Part shown: positions 11,370-24,268 of the stretch, piece by piece
Numbering within the stretch: the first letter of the stretch is position 1
Layout: every line of letters begins with the position of its first letter
Assembly (NCBI GenBank): GCA_963513935.1
Contig: OY740776.1
Span: forward strand, 7,780,724 to 7,844,723
DNA: 64,000 nucleotides
DNA from: Aphrophora alni
Taxonomy: Eukaryota > Arthropoda > Insecta > Hemiptera > Aphrophoridae
Direction of reading: 5' to 3'
Made by a program: the position numbers and the translations under genes
Notes under the pieces: generated by a model
What the model was told of the DNA's origin: nothing
The model's input: only the letters and a program-made list of their open reading frames with translations
Database searches by the model: none

Positions 11370-12076
11370 GATAGACAGTTTATTTACAGGTGGATAATTT
11401 TAGAGCTTGATCATGGTGTTAAATTTTTTTAAATTGTTGTTCAATTAAAGACATGGGGTGGAGACGTCACACTTTTTTACAACACAAAGCCTTTTAGACG
11501 GTAAATTGTGATATAAATTTAGTAGCTGTGTAACGCGTCTAACAGATTGCTACTGATAACAAACATTTGGATTGGTTGATGATGAGACATTGAAAATAAA
11601 TGGTACAAGTATATTGCATAAACATTCTCACTCACCCATCCGCAAAACAAATAAAAAACAAACAAAATCACTTATTACCAAAAATGTCAGTTCAGAATTT
11701 GTTTAATCAAAAACTGAAAATGAACCATGGGCAGATACTTTGAAAAAATATTCTGATATTTAAAGCTCTGCTCCACTTCCGCCATATTAGGTTTTGAAAA
11801 TAGAACTAACATTTGTAAATCAGTCTCTCTAATTTTTTGTAACACTGTAAATAATCGTAGCAAAAAATGGAAAACATTAAGTGTTTTATTATTTTTTTTA
11901 AATAAATAATGTTTCATTGTCTAACTTACAAAATAGAGCAGATAAAATGGATTAAATGAAGTAATGTAGCCATGTGTACAAGGATACCGTCACATAGCTC
12001 GAAAGATAATTTCTATACAAAATAAAGCTACTGTCCCCTTCCTCATGGCAATTAATAAATAACACTTTATAGTATT
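11370..12076. other. no gene seen; contains a short interspersed repeat
   Basis: The stretch around 11625-11700 (TCTCACTCACCCATC, later AAAAATGTCAGTTCAG) recurs near 31760 and 55430 (family beta). Minus-strand frames in 11687-11917 resemble nothing known to me. Confidence 0.45.
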
Positions 12077-12619
12077 CATTGCTCATAGAGACTCCTACAT
12101 CTGAGACTATTAAATGTCAACCGATAGTTCATTGCTCATAGAAACTCCTACATTCGAGACTATGAAATGTCAACTGATATTATTCATTGCTCATAGAAAC
12201 TCCTACATCCGAGACTATGAAATGTCAACTGATAGTATTCATTGCTCATAGAAACTCCTACATCCGAGACTATGAAATGTCAACTGATAGTATTCATTGC
12301 TCATAGAAACTACTACATCCGAGACTATGAAATGTCAACTGATAGTATTCATTGCTCATAGAAACTCCTACATCCGAGACTATGAAATGTCAACTGATAG
12401 TATTCATTGCTCATAGAAACTCCTACATCCGAGACTATGAAATGTCAACTGATAGTATTCATTGCTCATAGAAACTCCTACATCCGAGACTATGAAATGT
12501 CAACTGATAGTATTCATTGCTCATAGAAACTCCTACATCCGAGACTATGAAATGTCAACTGATAGTATTCATTGCTCATAGAAACTCCTACATCCGAGAC
12601 TATGAAATGTCAACCGATA
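12077..12619. repeat. 55-bp tandem repeat array, main block
   Basis: About ten units. CATTGCTCATAG starts near 12077, 12130, 12185, 12240, 12295, 12350, 12405, 12460, 12515 and 12570, so the period is 55 bp (the first is shorter). Inner units are nearly identical; outer units are more diverged, as expected if unequal exchange homogenises the middle. Since 55 is not a multiple of three and stops occur in every frame, it is not coding. Confidence 0.95.
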
Positions 12620-13676
12620 GTTTCATACTTTACTTTACTTTATCCAATGCCAGATCTTGGCATCTCTGTCATTGATCGCCTAGCCTCCCAGTAGAGACAA
12701 TGCTGACCTCGCTCTTCCACGTCTTGCAGGGCTGTGCAGTTCTGAAGGTGTGGGCCATCCATCTTGTGACGGTTGCACAGAGGGAAAATTTCTGAGACTG
12801 CTAATCCTATTTTTACATAAGTGGGCTTGCAGGTTGTCATGGCCCGTAAGCATTCTGAATTTGGCAACAGCTTCCACTCTTGGTAGGCTATGTGGTATCA
12901 GCACTACGTGCGCCAGGAATGCTCACATCTTTCCGGCACTTGTGTCTTTTTGGCTTTCCCTTGTTATTCCATTGATAAATGACTCAATCAGGCTTCTGGC
13001 TGTCAATAGGGGATATGGGATTATCAAAATGTGGCAAGGTGTTACCTTTTTTCGCTAGTTGGTCTGCGTGTTCATTTTCCTCAATGCCGACATGGCTAGG
13101 GAGCCATTGTAGCACAATGTATACCACTCTTCTTCAATCATGCCTGCCAGGGCTTTTCGTCCGTTCATTGTTTGCAAACAATTGGTGGGGATATCATTTG
13201 TCAGCGCTATTATGGCGGCTTGCGAATCCACGAAAAACAAAACTCGCGCTGATTTGCCGAAGATGGAACAAAGTTTTTCGGCAGCTTGTACTATCGCCGC
13301 AATCTCACCATCAAAGTTGTTGGCATTAATACCGACAGGGCTGCAGCCCTCAAAGTGGTCGCTGTAGAAGCCAGCTCCAGAGGCATGTTTCATCGCTGAT
13401 CCATCAGTGTATACATGGATCCAGTTGTCTTTGCTATATAGTTCCAAAATTGTTTCCAAAGCAGCGGCCTTTAGGATGTGGGGATCACTAACAGCTTTCG
13501 AGTCTTTATGATTTAGAAGCGACAGTTTCCCCACAGGTAATGATAGGAAAACTGTGTGGCAGGTTGGGAATTTAGATGCTTGCCCCAGTTCCAGATTATA
13601 TTTAACTCTCAGTTGTTCGGCATGAATGAGTGGTGATGTTTGTGTCTTGAGTTGCGATGTCGCAGGTTTGTTTCAT
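12620..13676 (-). mobile_element. 5'-truncated non-LTR retrotransposon inserted in the tandem array
   Basis: GTTTCAT at 12620-12626 and 13670-13676 is a likely target-site duplication, and the 55-bp array resumes after it. The element is in minus orientation. Its 3' end (left) has a TAAAG-type repeat tail, and its 5' end is cut within the coding region. Content is RNase H and the C-terminal zinc motif only, about 1.04 kb. Confidence 0.85.
12640..13666 (-). pseudogene. non-LTR retrotransposon polyprotein C-terminus (RNase H and zinc motif)
   Basis: An open frame from 13666 to 13055 contains RNase H: HVYTDGSAMKHASGAGFYSD (catalytic Asp), then GEIAAIVQAAEKL (Glu) and LFFVDSQAAIIAL (Asp). After a stop, fragments continue with HADQLAKKGN, and in 12640-12867 with EIFPLCNRHKMDGPHLQNC, a CxxC-H-C motif typical of the C-terminus of Jockey/R1-type elements. 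The reverse transcriptase is missing, and the second half has frame breaks. Confidence 0.85.
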
Positions 13677-13771
13677 TGCTCGTAGAAAATCCTACATCCG
13701 AGACTATGAAATGTCAACCAATAGTATTCATTGCTCATAGAACCTTCTACATCCGAGACTACGAAAGTCAA
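13676..13771. repeat. 55-bp tandem array, remnant beyond the retrotransposon
   Basis: Two diverged units (CATTGCTCGTAGAAAATCC and CATTGCTCATAGAACCTTC, each followed by TACATCCGAGACTA). They show the array continued past the insertion site. Confidence 0.9.
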
Positions 13772-16289
13772 CCGTTCCTACTCAGAGGTATAATTTGTAC
13801 AATTTTATTCAGACAAGTCCGTTTACTCAAAAAAGTTAATTTTCTTAGAAAAGAATTCTTCTAACTAAAAGAAAAAATTAAAGCAATTAATTTTTTCCTA
13901 CGCCCTCTTGATTTCCTATTCAAACAAATTATAAAATTAAAGTACGGTATTGATTTAGTTAATACACAAAATGTTTAGCATGGGGGGAATATCAAGTTTA
14001 TTATAGATGAATTTGCATTAATTTTTCGCACATAGCTTGACCGCCATCTCTTATAGTGTAGTTGGAAAGGGTAAGAAAAGGGTTGGTGTAGTCTAGTGAG
14101 GATGTTTTGTTGGTGCCATATAGTCTGAGCATTTTATTCTGATAAGAGTAATAGTATAAAGATTTAACATTCTACATAAAAGACAATAGTAAATTTGTAA
14201 TTACTGTTCTACAAAACCCACAATAAATGCATCTTATAAACAAAAATATTGAAGTATATAACTTCTACTTAGAAATGTTTTAGAAAGCAGTGATTGTATA
14301 AATCAAGATCCTAAAACAAACAATAAATAAGTTTGATAAAATTATTGATGCATTTGTTTTTTAAGGGACCAGTAATAACGTCTAGTATTTGCAAACTTAA
14401 AACGAGTGTCCCAATAAACATATGGAAAATCATGTTGATGAAAATTGAAAATGTTGAAATTATGGACATTATCTTGGTTTTTAAGGACAGGGTAATGCCA
14501 ATAAAAAAAATAGGTTAGTAAATTTTAAAATTAGCTCCAACAACATAGATAATATGTATAATCAAACCCCCCCCCCTCATTATAAAACCCGACTGTTATG
14601 GGTGGGTCTGCAATAGGAAGTCACACATATGTACAGACACGTTTTGATGAGTCGGTCATGACTAGTAAGCTTTATGATAAATCAATACCATATTGAACAT
14701 ATAGTTGTATAAAATTGTTCAAAATAATCAGTAAATTACTATAGAAAATATTAATTATTGTGAGATCTAAGTAATATAACGGGAAAGCTTTGTATGTATT
14801 TTAATGTACTTTAAATATATATTCTTTCCCCTTAAGTTACAAATAATCTATATAATTGTCTTTCAACTTGATAATTTTTTAATTTTTTATTTATTTATTT
14901 TTTTATATTTTTTACCATGTTTCTGTAGACAAACTTTGAAAATTATGTGACGCATATTTAAGGATATTGTAAATATTAGAACCAATTATAACTTGATAAA
15001 GTGATGTAGGTAGGTTTTCCCGATGTCCTTTTGTATGTTATATAACTTGCAAATTTATGATTATGTTCACTATTTTCATTCTGTTTAGCAATCACATTGA
15101 AGTAAATTATTTATAGAATACATATTATTATTTTTAAATGAAGATAGTACTTTTATATATAAATATAATAAAGCATTTTTATGAAAAGTCTATGTTTGTT
15201 TATAACGACCTGTATGAAGGAAATATGTTTTTTAAGAAAATATTACAAAACGTACAAATTATCAATAAACTTCAGTAGTCCATCTGAAAACTAAGTCTGC
15301 TAGTCTAAATTGTATGAAGTGTGTAGGTTATGATTACACCAATATATAAAACTGAGAAAATCACCGTTCTCGAGTAATTGTAGAAAATAAACCTTGAATT
15401 CATTATTGGTAACTCAATGTCATACAAGTTTTACTGCAAAATATTAATACAATATTTAGAGCTTATTACTGTGTTTATTTGCGTTCATAAATTTAATAAT
15501 TACCATTTAATATATTGCAATGAAAATGAAAACATAATTTTCCAAAGATTAATTTATTTAAGATAATTTAGCCTTGTCTCAAATAAATTATATCGGAAAT
15601 GATTCTAAATATTAAAAATTATTGAAAATGGTTCAAATGTGCTACAAAAACAACGATACAAAATATCTTTTTACATTTAAAATATTTTGATTATGAAGTC
15701 ACTGTTAGTAGTTTCAAAGTGGATCATTAAATAAAGTGTAAGAAGAACTAAATAATTACTGTAAAGGTAATATATGAAGACAATTAAATATTTTTACAAT
15801 TACAATGTGGTATATAATATTCAGATTGATATACTAAACATAGTGTTGTACAAACCAGCAGTTCCTAGAAAGGGCGACACCAAGTTTTTGTTTTTACCAA
15901 CTACATTTAAATTGTAACATATTTTTATTTACAATATTGCACCCAGATTTGAGTCATTAATCTTCATATTTCACTAAAATTTACTTTAAGTCAAAATCTG
16001 GTGAGAGACTGCTGGGGTAGAGAAAGTTAGGTTAGACCTGTTTTAAATAAGAGTCCTTGGGAAACACAGATGCTGTGAAGCAACCAATCATTTTAATTTC
16101 ATCATATCCCCGACTTTGTCAGAAATAATTATAAAATACAAAATTATAGATACCAATAAAAATAAATAAACATGTATCAAAATGTTTGTACAGAGCATTT
16201 CAAAACATTTTTTACAACTTTAAAAGAATTTATAAATACACTCAGATAACTTATATAATCAGTTGACATGTAAAAGCAACACACATCAA
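13772..16289. other. long AT-rich stretch without a recognisable gene
   Basis: Open frames are short and compositionally random. A run of C occurs near 14567. Around 15890-15990 there is a piece of the repeat also seen at 55670 (GTTTGAGTCATTAATCTTCA). No exon with good splice sites was found on either strand. If the minus-strand gene reaches 9334, this is its intron. Confidence 0.4.
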
Positions 16290-16620
16290 ATTTTTCATTC
16301 AAAAATAATTTTGGTTTGATGTGACAAACTACCATGACAAACATCTCACCTGAAGTCAATTTCTGACCAAACTTCAGCCAGTACATCGTGCGTCACTTTT
16401 GCAGCTATGGCGTAAATTTAATTTCTCAGCTTAGGGAAATCGGCTGGTAAAGCTGGAACATATACTCGATCTTTAATGGAATCCCATAAGAATAATCAAG
16501 AGGATTCAAATCTGGTGTGCGAGGCAACCACGCAAATGGCTCTGCACGACCAATTCACTAACTTGGGAATCGCTTATTAAGGAATATTCCGCAGAAATGG
16601 CATACAGGGAAAGTTCTGTC
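16290..16620 (-). pseudogene. Tc1/mariner-type transposase relic, C-terminal region
   Basis: The minus strand reads IGRAEPFAWLPRTPDLNPLD, then YSYGIPLKIEYM, and in other frames VPALPADFPKLR and IYAIAAKVTHDVLAEVWSEI. This is the catalytic C-terminal part of the same insect family as 3475-6870 (usual pattern W-I-G-R-G-G-P-x-x-W-P-P-R-S-P-D-L-T-P-L-D-F). It has several frame changes and stops and is not functional. Confidence 0.8.
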
Positions 16621-17138
16621 TGAATTGTTTTACAGCAACATCGCAAACCTGATGATTTGTCATATCATACAGAATGTCTCGACACATGTATGTTATATCA
16701 TATTTCAATATAATTTTGGTGTCAAGAGGTGTAGGCCTACTTGGTGTATCCATACTATACTGAGGACAAAAATTGTGTTGAATTGTAGTTGCAGAGTTAA
16801 TTTTGTAAAATCAAAACATGCAGCAAGTACCAGTAAAAGTAGCCTTTTAAAACTACAACAATGGTGGCATTTCTGGTGATAGTATTTGGCACTACATAAG
16901 TCAAACTTGATGTGTTTTGCTTTAAATTGACACCTCAAATGATTTTGTAAGTTATCTGAATAAATTTCTACATGATTTGAAAGTTGTAAAATCCTTTTTG
17001 AAGAGCCTGTATATACAGAAATCTATATGTGATCATTCATTATTTGGAAATCGAAAGTTAATTTAAACATTGTATAGAAAATATAAAGAGACATAACAAT
17101 AGTTTAACTGAAATTTATCTACAAAAATTATCTGGTAC

Positions 17139-17252
17139 CTCTATGTGGAGCTCCTCTTCTTTTTTCACTTGAAATATAGAAATCGCAGAAGGTGGAGTTG
17201 TATCTTTTTCTATTTTCATGTAAGGTACTAAATCAACTGTAACTGGGAATTC
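17139..17252 (-). CDS. third coding exon of the minus-strand KEE-motif gene
   Basis: A 114-bp exon that is open in phase 0 throughout. Acceptor GATTGTTAAAG before GAATTCCC, donor GTACCAGAT after CACATAGAG. It encodes 38 residues: EFPVTVDLVPYMKIEKDTTP then PSAISIFQVKKEEELHIE. Its phase matches the donor at 18924. It is acidic and lysine-rich, with VKKEEE and MKIEK, resembling sumoylation-type psi-K-x-E sites. Such N-terminal segments are common in insect zinc-finger and BTB transcription factors, but no DNA-binding domain lies in this window, so the function stays open. The acceptor's pyrimidine tract is weak, which is the main doubt. Confidence 0.65.
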
Positions 17253-18923
17253 CTTTAACAATCATTTACACAAGTCTTAACAGCCAATCACAATAAAGAT
17301 ATAATAGCAGCTTACCAAACTACATTTATATACACACTACTGTATTATTATTATTTTTCTTGTAGTTTAAAAGTGAAAAACCTCTAAGAATATAAGAACA
17401 TAAACTAAAGACTCTTAGCCTCCATATACTCTAATAGCGTCATAGTCGTAAGAGAACAAAAGTTGGGATCATTAGAGACCTAATAGAGGATGAAAGAGAG
17501 GAATTTAATCCTAGACTAGGTAAAGAACTTCTATTACATCAGTACAGCTCATCCATTTTAGAATAGCCGTTGGATAATGGTCTACACAGTTATTGCAGAC
17601 GCTAGCCCTCGATAATTCAGTAATATTATAACTGGGGATCATTGTAACTACTTTGATGGGAATGTACAAATTGAAATTGGTGATTCATATTCAAATTACA
17701 TCAAGGGTGTATACACAGGGGGGGGGGGGGAGAAAAGCCGCTGCCCTCCCTTCCAAGATGGAAAAATAAAACAATTTTTAAATTAAACAACATTCTGACA
17801 GAAATTAATTACTAAATAGAGACACTAGTACTATCTGTGAGTGGGAGGATTTAAGAACTACTGTTACTCGCTGGCATCATCTTGCTTGCGGGAACAAGAG
17901 TTTTCTAGAATAATATTGTCTCATTTAATGACACTATGGGAATATATTTAGAAGCTATATAAGAGCCCACACATTTTTGGTTAGAGTCAGTGGAGTTGTT
18001 ATTTTCACAGAACTGCTTATCACCTGCCATCCACTTTACAATAACAAATGGATTTTAGAAAGTTTTTTTGACAACTAGTCTACTGTGATATTTATTACAT
18101 GCTCCCAAACGATGTGGGCTAAACAGATGTTCTCAATATATCTTACTTACACATGTTAATTTTGAAAGTACAATTTTATGTTAAAGATAGAAAGCATTGA
18201 CGTTATTTATTATTAAAGCTTAAATCAAAATACAAAATCTTAATTCTAATATTTGTCCAAGTTTGGAAAGTCTTCTAATTATTCATATTGCTTTTTAAGG
18301 AAAGTGTAGTTATGGTAATTGTTATATTTTACTTATAACTTTCTCAGATCATTTTCATTCTCCACTACCATTATTCAAATACATGTAGCAAGCAGTTCAC
18401 TCGACATTCAACAAAGAAGTTTTATATTTTTAACAAGTCTGCCTCCTCTCACTCAATTCCAGAATATTCCATGATTCTAACTGATCAGAAAATCTCCTTT
18501 TATGGAGATAACACGCCATATGCAAGACACATCTTTGTTCTAGAATGTTCCATTTGCAAAGTATGACGCAATTGTCTGTTCCTTTGTTTAATTATAACGC
18601 ATTATGTAAATAATGTCATTTTCATTTTATAACAGCACTTTTTATTTAAAAGTTCACTTCTGTATTTATTATTTATTTTATCACTTATGATTTAATTAAA
18701 TTACATGTTATTTACAATTACATATTATTATTACAAATTATCTACTATGATTTATTTATTGGATGGAGATGATCCATGCTTACACAGTGTAGCAAGTCCA
18801 AATTTTCAGTCAAGTCAGTTGGTAAATAATATCCATAGCCTAAAGCAATTAAAGATTGGAACTTTCAAGAATACTAGTTATAAAAACGAAAGTGATAATA
18901 ATAATTAATTAGTTGAAGATTAC
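17253..18923 (-). other. intron between the second and third coding exons of the minus-strand gene
   Basis: No coding sequence seen. It holds a 13-base G run at 17718-17730 and part of a repeat near 17390-17530 that resembles 57020-57130 (AAGAGAACAAA, GATGAGAGAAAGG-like blocks). Confidence 0.5.
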
Positions 18924-18981
18924 CTCTTTCTTAACAGGTAAGAGCTCTAAAGGATCTCTGAGGTCACAGTCTTGTTGGATC
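18924..18981 (-). CDS. second coding exon of the minus-strand KEE-motif gene
   Basis: 58 bp. The acceptor TTTTTAATAATTGCAG is followed by GATCCAACAAG and the exon ends ...AAGAAAGAG before GTAATC. The previous exon leaves TG; with the first G here it makes Trp. The frame then runs IQQDCDLRDPLELLPVKKE (19 residues) and ends in phase 0, as the next exon requires. PVKKE again carries the V-K-K-E motif. The phase agreement on both sides is the strongest support; I do not recognise the protein. Confidence 0.7.
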
Positions 18982-21900
18982 CTGCAATTATTAAAAACAG
19001 TTCTGTTAACAACACACATATCCCAGTACTGGTTTACTACTGGGTCCAGGAGAAATATTTTCTGACAGACATCATATAAGTTACAAAACATGTTATTTTA
19101 TAATCTAAAAGGACAATGTTTAACATTTGCATAAATAATTCTCTGATATCTTGGCACTGCTATTAGAGCGCTAGTAGAGAGGTGTGGCGTTGATATGCCA
19201 TTTATAGAGAATACCCTTCCCATTCCAGTTACCATCATTGCATAGACTGGTAAACATCATTCTTCCATTATTGACAGTTATTTTAAAAGTAGGCCTACTG
19301 ATTCTGTTATTTTGTGCAGCAATTATTTCGTACTTAATTTAGGCTAGGTCCAACAAAATTCGGTAGAGCATATGGGTGTCAAATTTTAGAGCCACAGGAT
19401 CAGTATTGAAGAAGAAACCACCTAATAGGCCTCATAGCATCCAAACACCTGAAAACATCTAAGCAATGAGACAGGTAGTTTACCCAACAAGCTGGTACTT
19501 TGGGATTGTCTGATCAGAGTATTTGTCTGAAAAAGAGAATTTTACATACGGACCTTAAGTTTCATCTGTAAAAATTGATGGTCATAAAACAGCTAAATGA
19601 ACGTGATTGGGGAAACCATGTTCCTAGTTGCCAAGCAATGTTTTAGTGTACTCTTTTGAGTTGTCAAGAGATGAAACTAATTTTCATTTTATTGGGCTGA
19701 AAAAAATTTCAATAAACAAGATAATCGCCGACAGCTCTATGATCATACTCTGCACTGTAAACATGTCAGCGAGCATCGTTGGTGAATTTTTAGCATAGGG
19801 CTGTACTTTTTGAGGAAGATTTGCGAACATAACTTCCGATTGTTATGTCAACATGTTATGCAACTTTCTGGAACTTTAAATTAATGAATTCTGAGACCAT
19901 GCTTTGAAAAAGATGGTGCTACAACTCACACAGCAAGTCTATATAAACTTTTGGGTGGGAAGAAACGGGGTCAATCATTCAAGTTGGGAAGTGTTTATAA
20001 ACCCTCAGGTGGGGAGAAACGAAGTTAATCATTCAAGAGGGGACCGCCTGCAGATTTAAAAGATGGCCAGATAGACTTGGCGAGAGAGAGCTTCAGGAGG
20101 ATATATACCAGACAGCGAAAAAATACACGAAGACATAGTAAAGGTGAGCAAGTATAATTAAAGGAACTTGTAATTATTCAAAAATACCATAGTCAGGATT
20201 GTCTAGTCATAATAGTTGGAATTATTCTGGATATAAAATTTAATAATAATAATAGTAGTAAATATTTGATTGAAACACGTAAATCTAAATGTGAAATAAA
20301 TAATTGTATTAAGAGTAATAAAAGGAGATTTAGTAATTATGAACTATTTTATTGAACAAGAGTTTATTGTAACTAAAGAACCCAGATGGGAATCAATGGC
20401 CAATTCCTACTACTACCTCTCAGCATATGACGACTATTTACTCTGGTAGCATCTAAAGGTTGTAGTATTAAAACATAAGGCGAGAACAATTGATGATGAT
20501 GAAAAGCTGTTATCTGGTAAGAAATTGTAGCGATACCACAGGAAATGGCCATACAAGTGATGTAAAACTTCTGGGTGAGGTTGCATACTTGAATAGGTAA
20601 TGGAGGTTGGAACATCGACGATATGATTTCCAAAACAACATAATTATAAATAGTAAACATTGTTGTTTTAGATTATAACAATATTTTGTTTAACTTCTAT
20701 GATGTCTGTTTTATTAACGATTCATAATAGGGAGATATTTCTGCTGGACCCTGTATAAAATTATATAGTTAGTTTCCCTTTTATGAATTGCATACAATAT
20801 AATTACCTTAATTCTGTGGTAAAATCTTTACAATTATTTTCGTTTCTGTAATTCTACAACGTGATTTGCTGGTCATCCTTAATAGAAGTTGCTTATGTGG
20901 CTAAGTAATTTTAATGAGTCATACTCAAATTTACTTTTACAATATTATTATATGTATTTTAAATATATTCATAAGTGATTGTACAAATATTAAAGTTTGG
21001 TGTTTTTATAAATTCAATAAATATATTTATCATGTATGTATTTAAGCATGAAAAAGCTACCAGTCAGAAGTGAAGCAGTGCTGTAGCAATACAGAATAAG
21101 GGATGCAAAAACATTATACAAACTCATTCAGCCCCAAAACCAAATAAAAATAAAGCAAAAATAATTGTCACCACCAGAAATACCAGTTTGTTAGTTATTG
21201 GTAAAAAAAATTTAAAATCGGCCTTGAGACTTATAAAATACTTATCTTCTTAAAATTAGCTTTACCGATTTTGTTCAAATAGTACAATGTTAAGATTAAT
21301 TGCACAAACCTCGTGTGCAAAATTGCAAGTGAAGAAAATAATGGTTCAGGAAAAATTGCCATAAATGAACCTTGACCATGGTCATTAAAAGCTTGATTTT
21401 AATTCAATTAGTCCTTTTGAAAAAGTTACATATGTATAAGACGAGTCAAAAAATTCAAAAAATAAAGTTTAATCATAGACAACTTATGCTGTTATGTGTT
21501 TAAAGCACAAACAAACTAAGCTTAGGCTCTTGGTTCATTTTCACTTTTTGACCGTCAATTATCGAAATGACAATTTTAGTTCATTTTTATTTGGTTTTGG
21601 GGAAGATTGGGTGGGAAAGTTTAAAAACATTTTTGCACCATTTATTTACAATTATGTTTAGTTTATTTTAGACCTGAATATTACTGTTTTATAAATTGTG
21701 GATCAATATCATAATAGGGACAACGTTGTTTATTTATTTCATTTTCATTACATTTTTTGATAACCTTGTTTGAAAATGCATTAGAGTATTTGGATAATTC
21801 TTAAAATCTTGTTGGTTTACCTATTTACAATTACTTATTATTTACAATTTCTTTATAAATATACTTTAAATAATATATATATAACATATGTATATATTGA

Positions 21901-22086
21901 AAAAGCTAGACTACATGCTAAATGATTTTTTTTTTTTTTTTAAAGCCTATAATACTATTGAAAATACCTGAATAGTTATAATAGTCTACACATAGTAATA
22001 AAAAATGTTTTCAATAAAAGTAAACATGCTGTGTCCCTCCTTAACCAATAAGCTAATCTAAAACTACTTTAGTCTATAATACTTAC
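18982..22086 (-). other. intron between the first and second coding exons of the minus-strand gene
   Basis: About 3.1 kb. It contains a transposase relic (19440-19960), an unassigned open stretch at 20373-20660 (minus, no recognisable motif) and family-beta-like repeat sequence near 21090-21650. The first ~60 bp after the donor resemble the same position downstream of 26916 (shared TTAGCTTATTGGTTAA), so the paralogy extends into the intron. Confidence 0.55.
19440..19960 (+). pseudogene. Tc1/mariner-type transposase relic, heavily decayed
   Basis: Pieces in changing frames read DLKFHL, then KLMVIKQLNERDWGN, FHF, FNKQDNRRQLYDHTLH and CKHVSEH. They follow the order of the insect family around its first catalytic Asp (HPYKLMVVQxLxERDxxNR ... 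FHLxGxVNKQNxRYW ... LHExPLHxxxVxVWC). No open frame survives. It lies within the intron of the minus-strand gene. Confidence 0.5.
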
Positions 22087-22161
22087 CATGCTGGTAAATC
22101 CATTAATGATTCTTCAAATTGTTCTTCAAGAGGCTCTTCCTTTATCAGAATGGATTCCATT
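22087..22161 (-). CDS. first coding exon of the minus-strand KEE-motif gene
   Basis: The acceptor TTTTTTTGTTTTATACAG is followed by A and the start ATG (22160-22158); the exon ends at GCATG before GTAAGTATT. It encodes MESILIKEEPLEEQ then FEESLMDLPA (24 residues) and leaves TG, completed by the exon at 18981. ILIKEEP is a good sumoylation-type consensus. The start is chosen because it is the first ATG after the acceptor and because the paralogous exon at 26845 has it in the same place. An upstream non-coding exon is implied. Between the two copies, four codons differ silently, one conservatively (I/V), and one codon is deleted in frame. Confidence 0.8.
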
Positions 22162-24268
22162 CTGTATAAAACAAAAAAATTATTTAGTTTATTCAATATA
22201 TAAAATCTGTATAGACAGTCAACCCAATGTTTTAAAGTATTTATGTGGGCACTCTGAAGAAATAGGAGAAATGGAAACGAGAACAATCACAGCAGGGCAG
22301 CTATATGTTATCTCAGTTGATGCTACTACCTCCCTTGTTATCTTTAAATAAGGATTATCAACTCATATTCCTCTGTGAATCAAAATTATTTAAAAAGCAA
22401 CATGCTAATGAGTGGTAGTGGGTAATTACAAGGCGGAATTTACTGTAAAAACAAAGACTGATCGATTGTAAAGAGCAAATGGTATTTGTTCGTGCAGCAT
22501 GCAGTCATTTCAACTTGTCCATTGGGCATATAGGCTAATCACCATAATATGTTACCAGTCCATTGTCGTTTCCTATACATGACAGTGGGTTTATAACCTG
22601 TATGAAATTTAAAATCTCACCAGTTGTGATATCAGATCACAGATTAAATTTCTAAACGCGAGAGACATATTGCACAACCATTATCGTGAGAGAAAAACAT
22701 TCCTGACCTCAACAATACCGTTGTCAATTTTGAATGGCAAGGCATAGTAGTTTAGATAGTAATTCACAGTAGACTTGGATTGTGATGGTTGTTCAAGGCC
22801 CTATGAAATCTTTTGAAGACATTTAAATTGATTTTCCTTTATGAATAGATTTGCTTGAATTTTTTTCAGTTTGGGTGAACTAGAATGATGCTATTAAATA
22901 AATTGTTACGACTCAGCATTGACATACGAAATCTATGTTTTGTGATGGTATGAGGGGAAAAATTGTCTCCCTCTCTATGAAAGTGTCACAAAAAAGCATG
23001 TGCAGACATTAATCTTTGGTTTTTGTGAGCACTTGTGAGCACTTGTCAACATTTTCAGCACCCACAATTTATGATAACCCAAAGTGTTGATCTCAATTCT
23101 GAACAATCGTAACTTTGAAAGTTATAGAAGTTCTATGAAAAGATCACTAATCGTAAAGTGATAATTTCATTTCACTTTTGCATTCACATGCTTAGGGAAA
23201 GTCAGTCCAGATGGTAGGCTTACCACTCCTCTCTTCAGCCTAGAGCCACGAATTCTGCCATGAAAAATTATGAAATCATTAACAATTTACCTTATATGCA
23301 AATACAAAAGTTCAGTAGAAAATAAGAAATATAAAAAAATGAAATCCAGTTCAGATTACGAATCCCTACTTTAATATTTATGACTACATTTATGAAGTTA
23401 GTGAATGTGTGATCAGTTGTTTTATTAGTTCTGGCAAGTTAACTAAATATATGATGCATGCCTATTACAGTTGTTTGATTATAGGCTTTCATAACCAGAC
23501 CTATATTTAACCTAACAACAGCTGGATTCCGTTGTTTTCAATATGTTATTTGATAGTGAAGAAATGCATTTTGTGACGAAAAATGTCAACCGAAAAAAAA
23601 AATCTGTGAATATAAGGTAAATAGTTTAGGATTTCATTATGTTTTTATTGTATAATTACCATTTTACATAGGATTACTGTTTTTGGATCGGAATTGAGAA
23701 AGATATATGTGATTTAACACTTCTATATTAGATAAATTATTGAAATGGTTCAATAATATCTTCAAATCAGTAAATAACACATGGCATTTACAACCAACAC
23801 AATATTTGATTACTGGAACAAGTTAGGTTATGTACAATATATGTAGGTACTATGAACTGACTGAAGTGTATATAATGTTGTTCACAGTTTTGGCAACCTG
23901 ACAATTTTTCTATCATGTAATCTGTAATTTTTTAGATAACTATTGATCAGCTGTGAATTGTTTAAAAAAAGATGTTTGATAACTGATTGTTGTTAAAAAA
24001 GATAGTTTTTATGGGGAATAAAAGAAAACTTGGATTAGGCCTAAATACTAAAAAGACAAAATCATTAATATTATAATTCTCAAGTTAATTATTTATGAAT
24101 AGATATTTCAACTTAATCATACATTCTATTTCTGACTTCAAAGACCTTGAGGGACCATTTAATATCCTACAAAGAACAGATAAATACTCTACTAATAAAG
24201 AGTAGGCCTAGTGGTTTTGAATAATATATGAATATTTCGATTGATTGATAAGACTCAAACCAACTTAC
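22162..24268. other. upstream region or 5' intron of the minus-strand gene
   Basis: No coding exon seen. A minus-strand donor-like GTGGTAAGCC occurs near 23229 without a clear exon. Confidence 0.4.

Noticed and set aside
12077..12619. Possible CRISPR-like array
   Set aside because: Units are contiguous 55-bp tandem repeats without unique spacers, in a eukaryotic sequence.
20373..20660. 95-codon minus-strand open frame
   Set aside because: No motif, no supporting splice sites, and composition typical of random AT-rich sequence; it sits in an intron of the same-strand gene.
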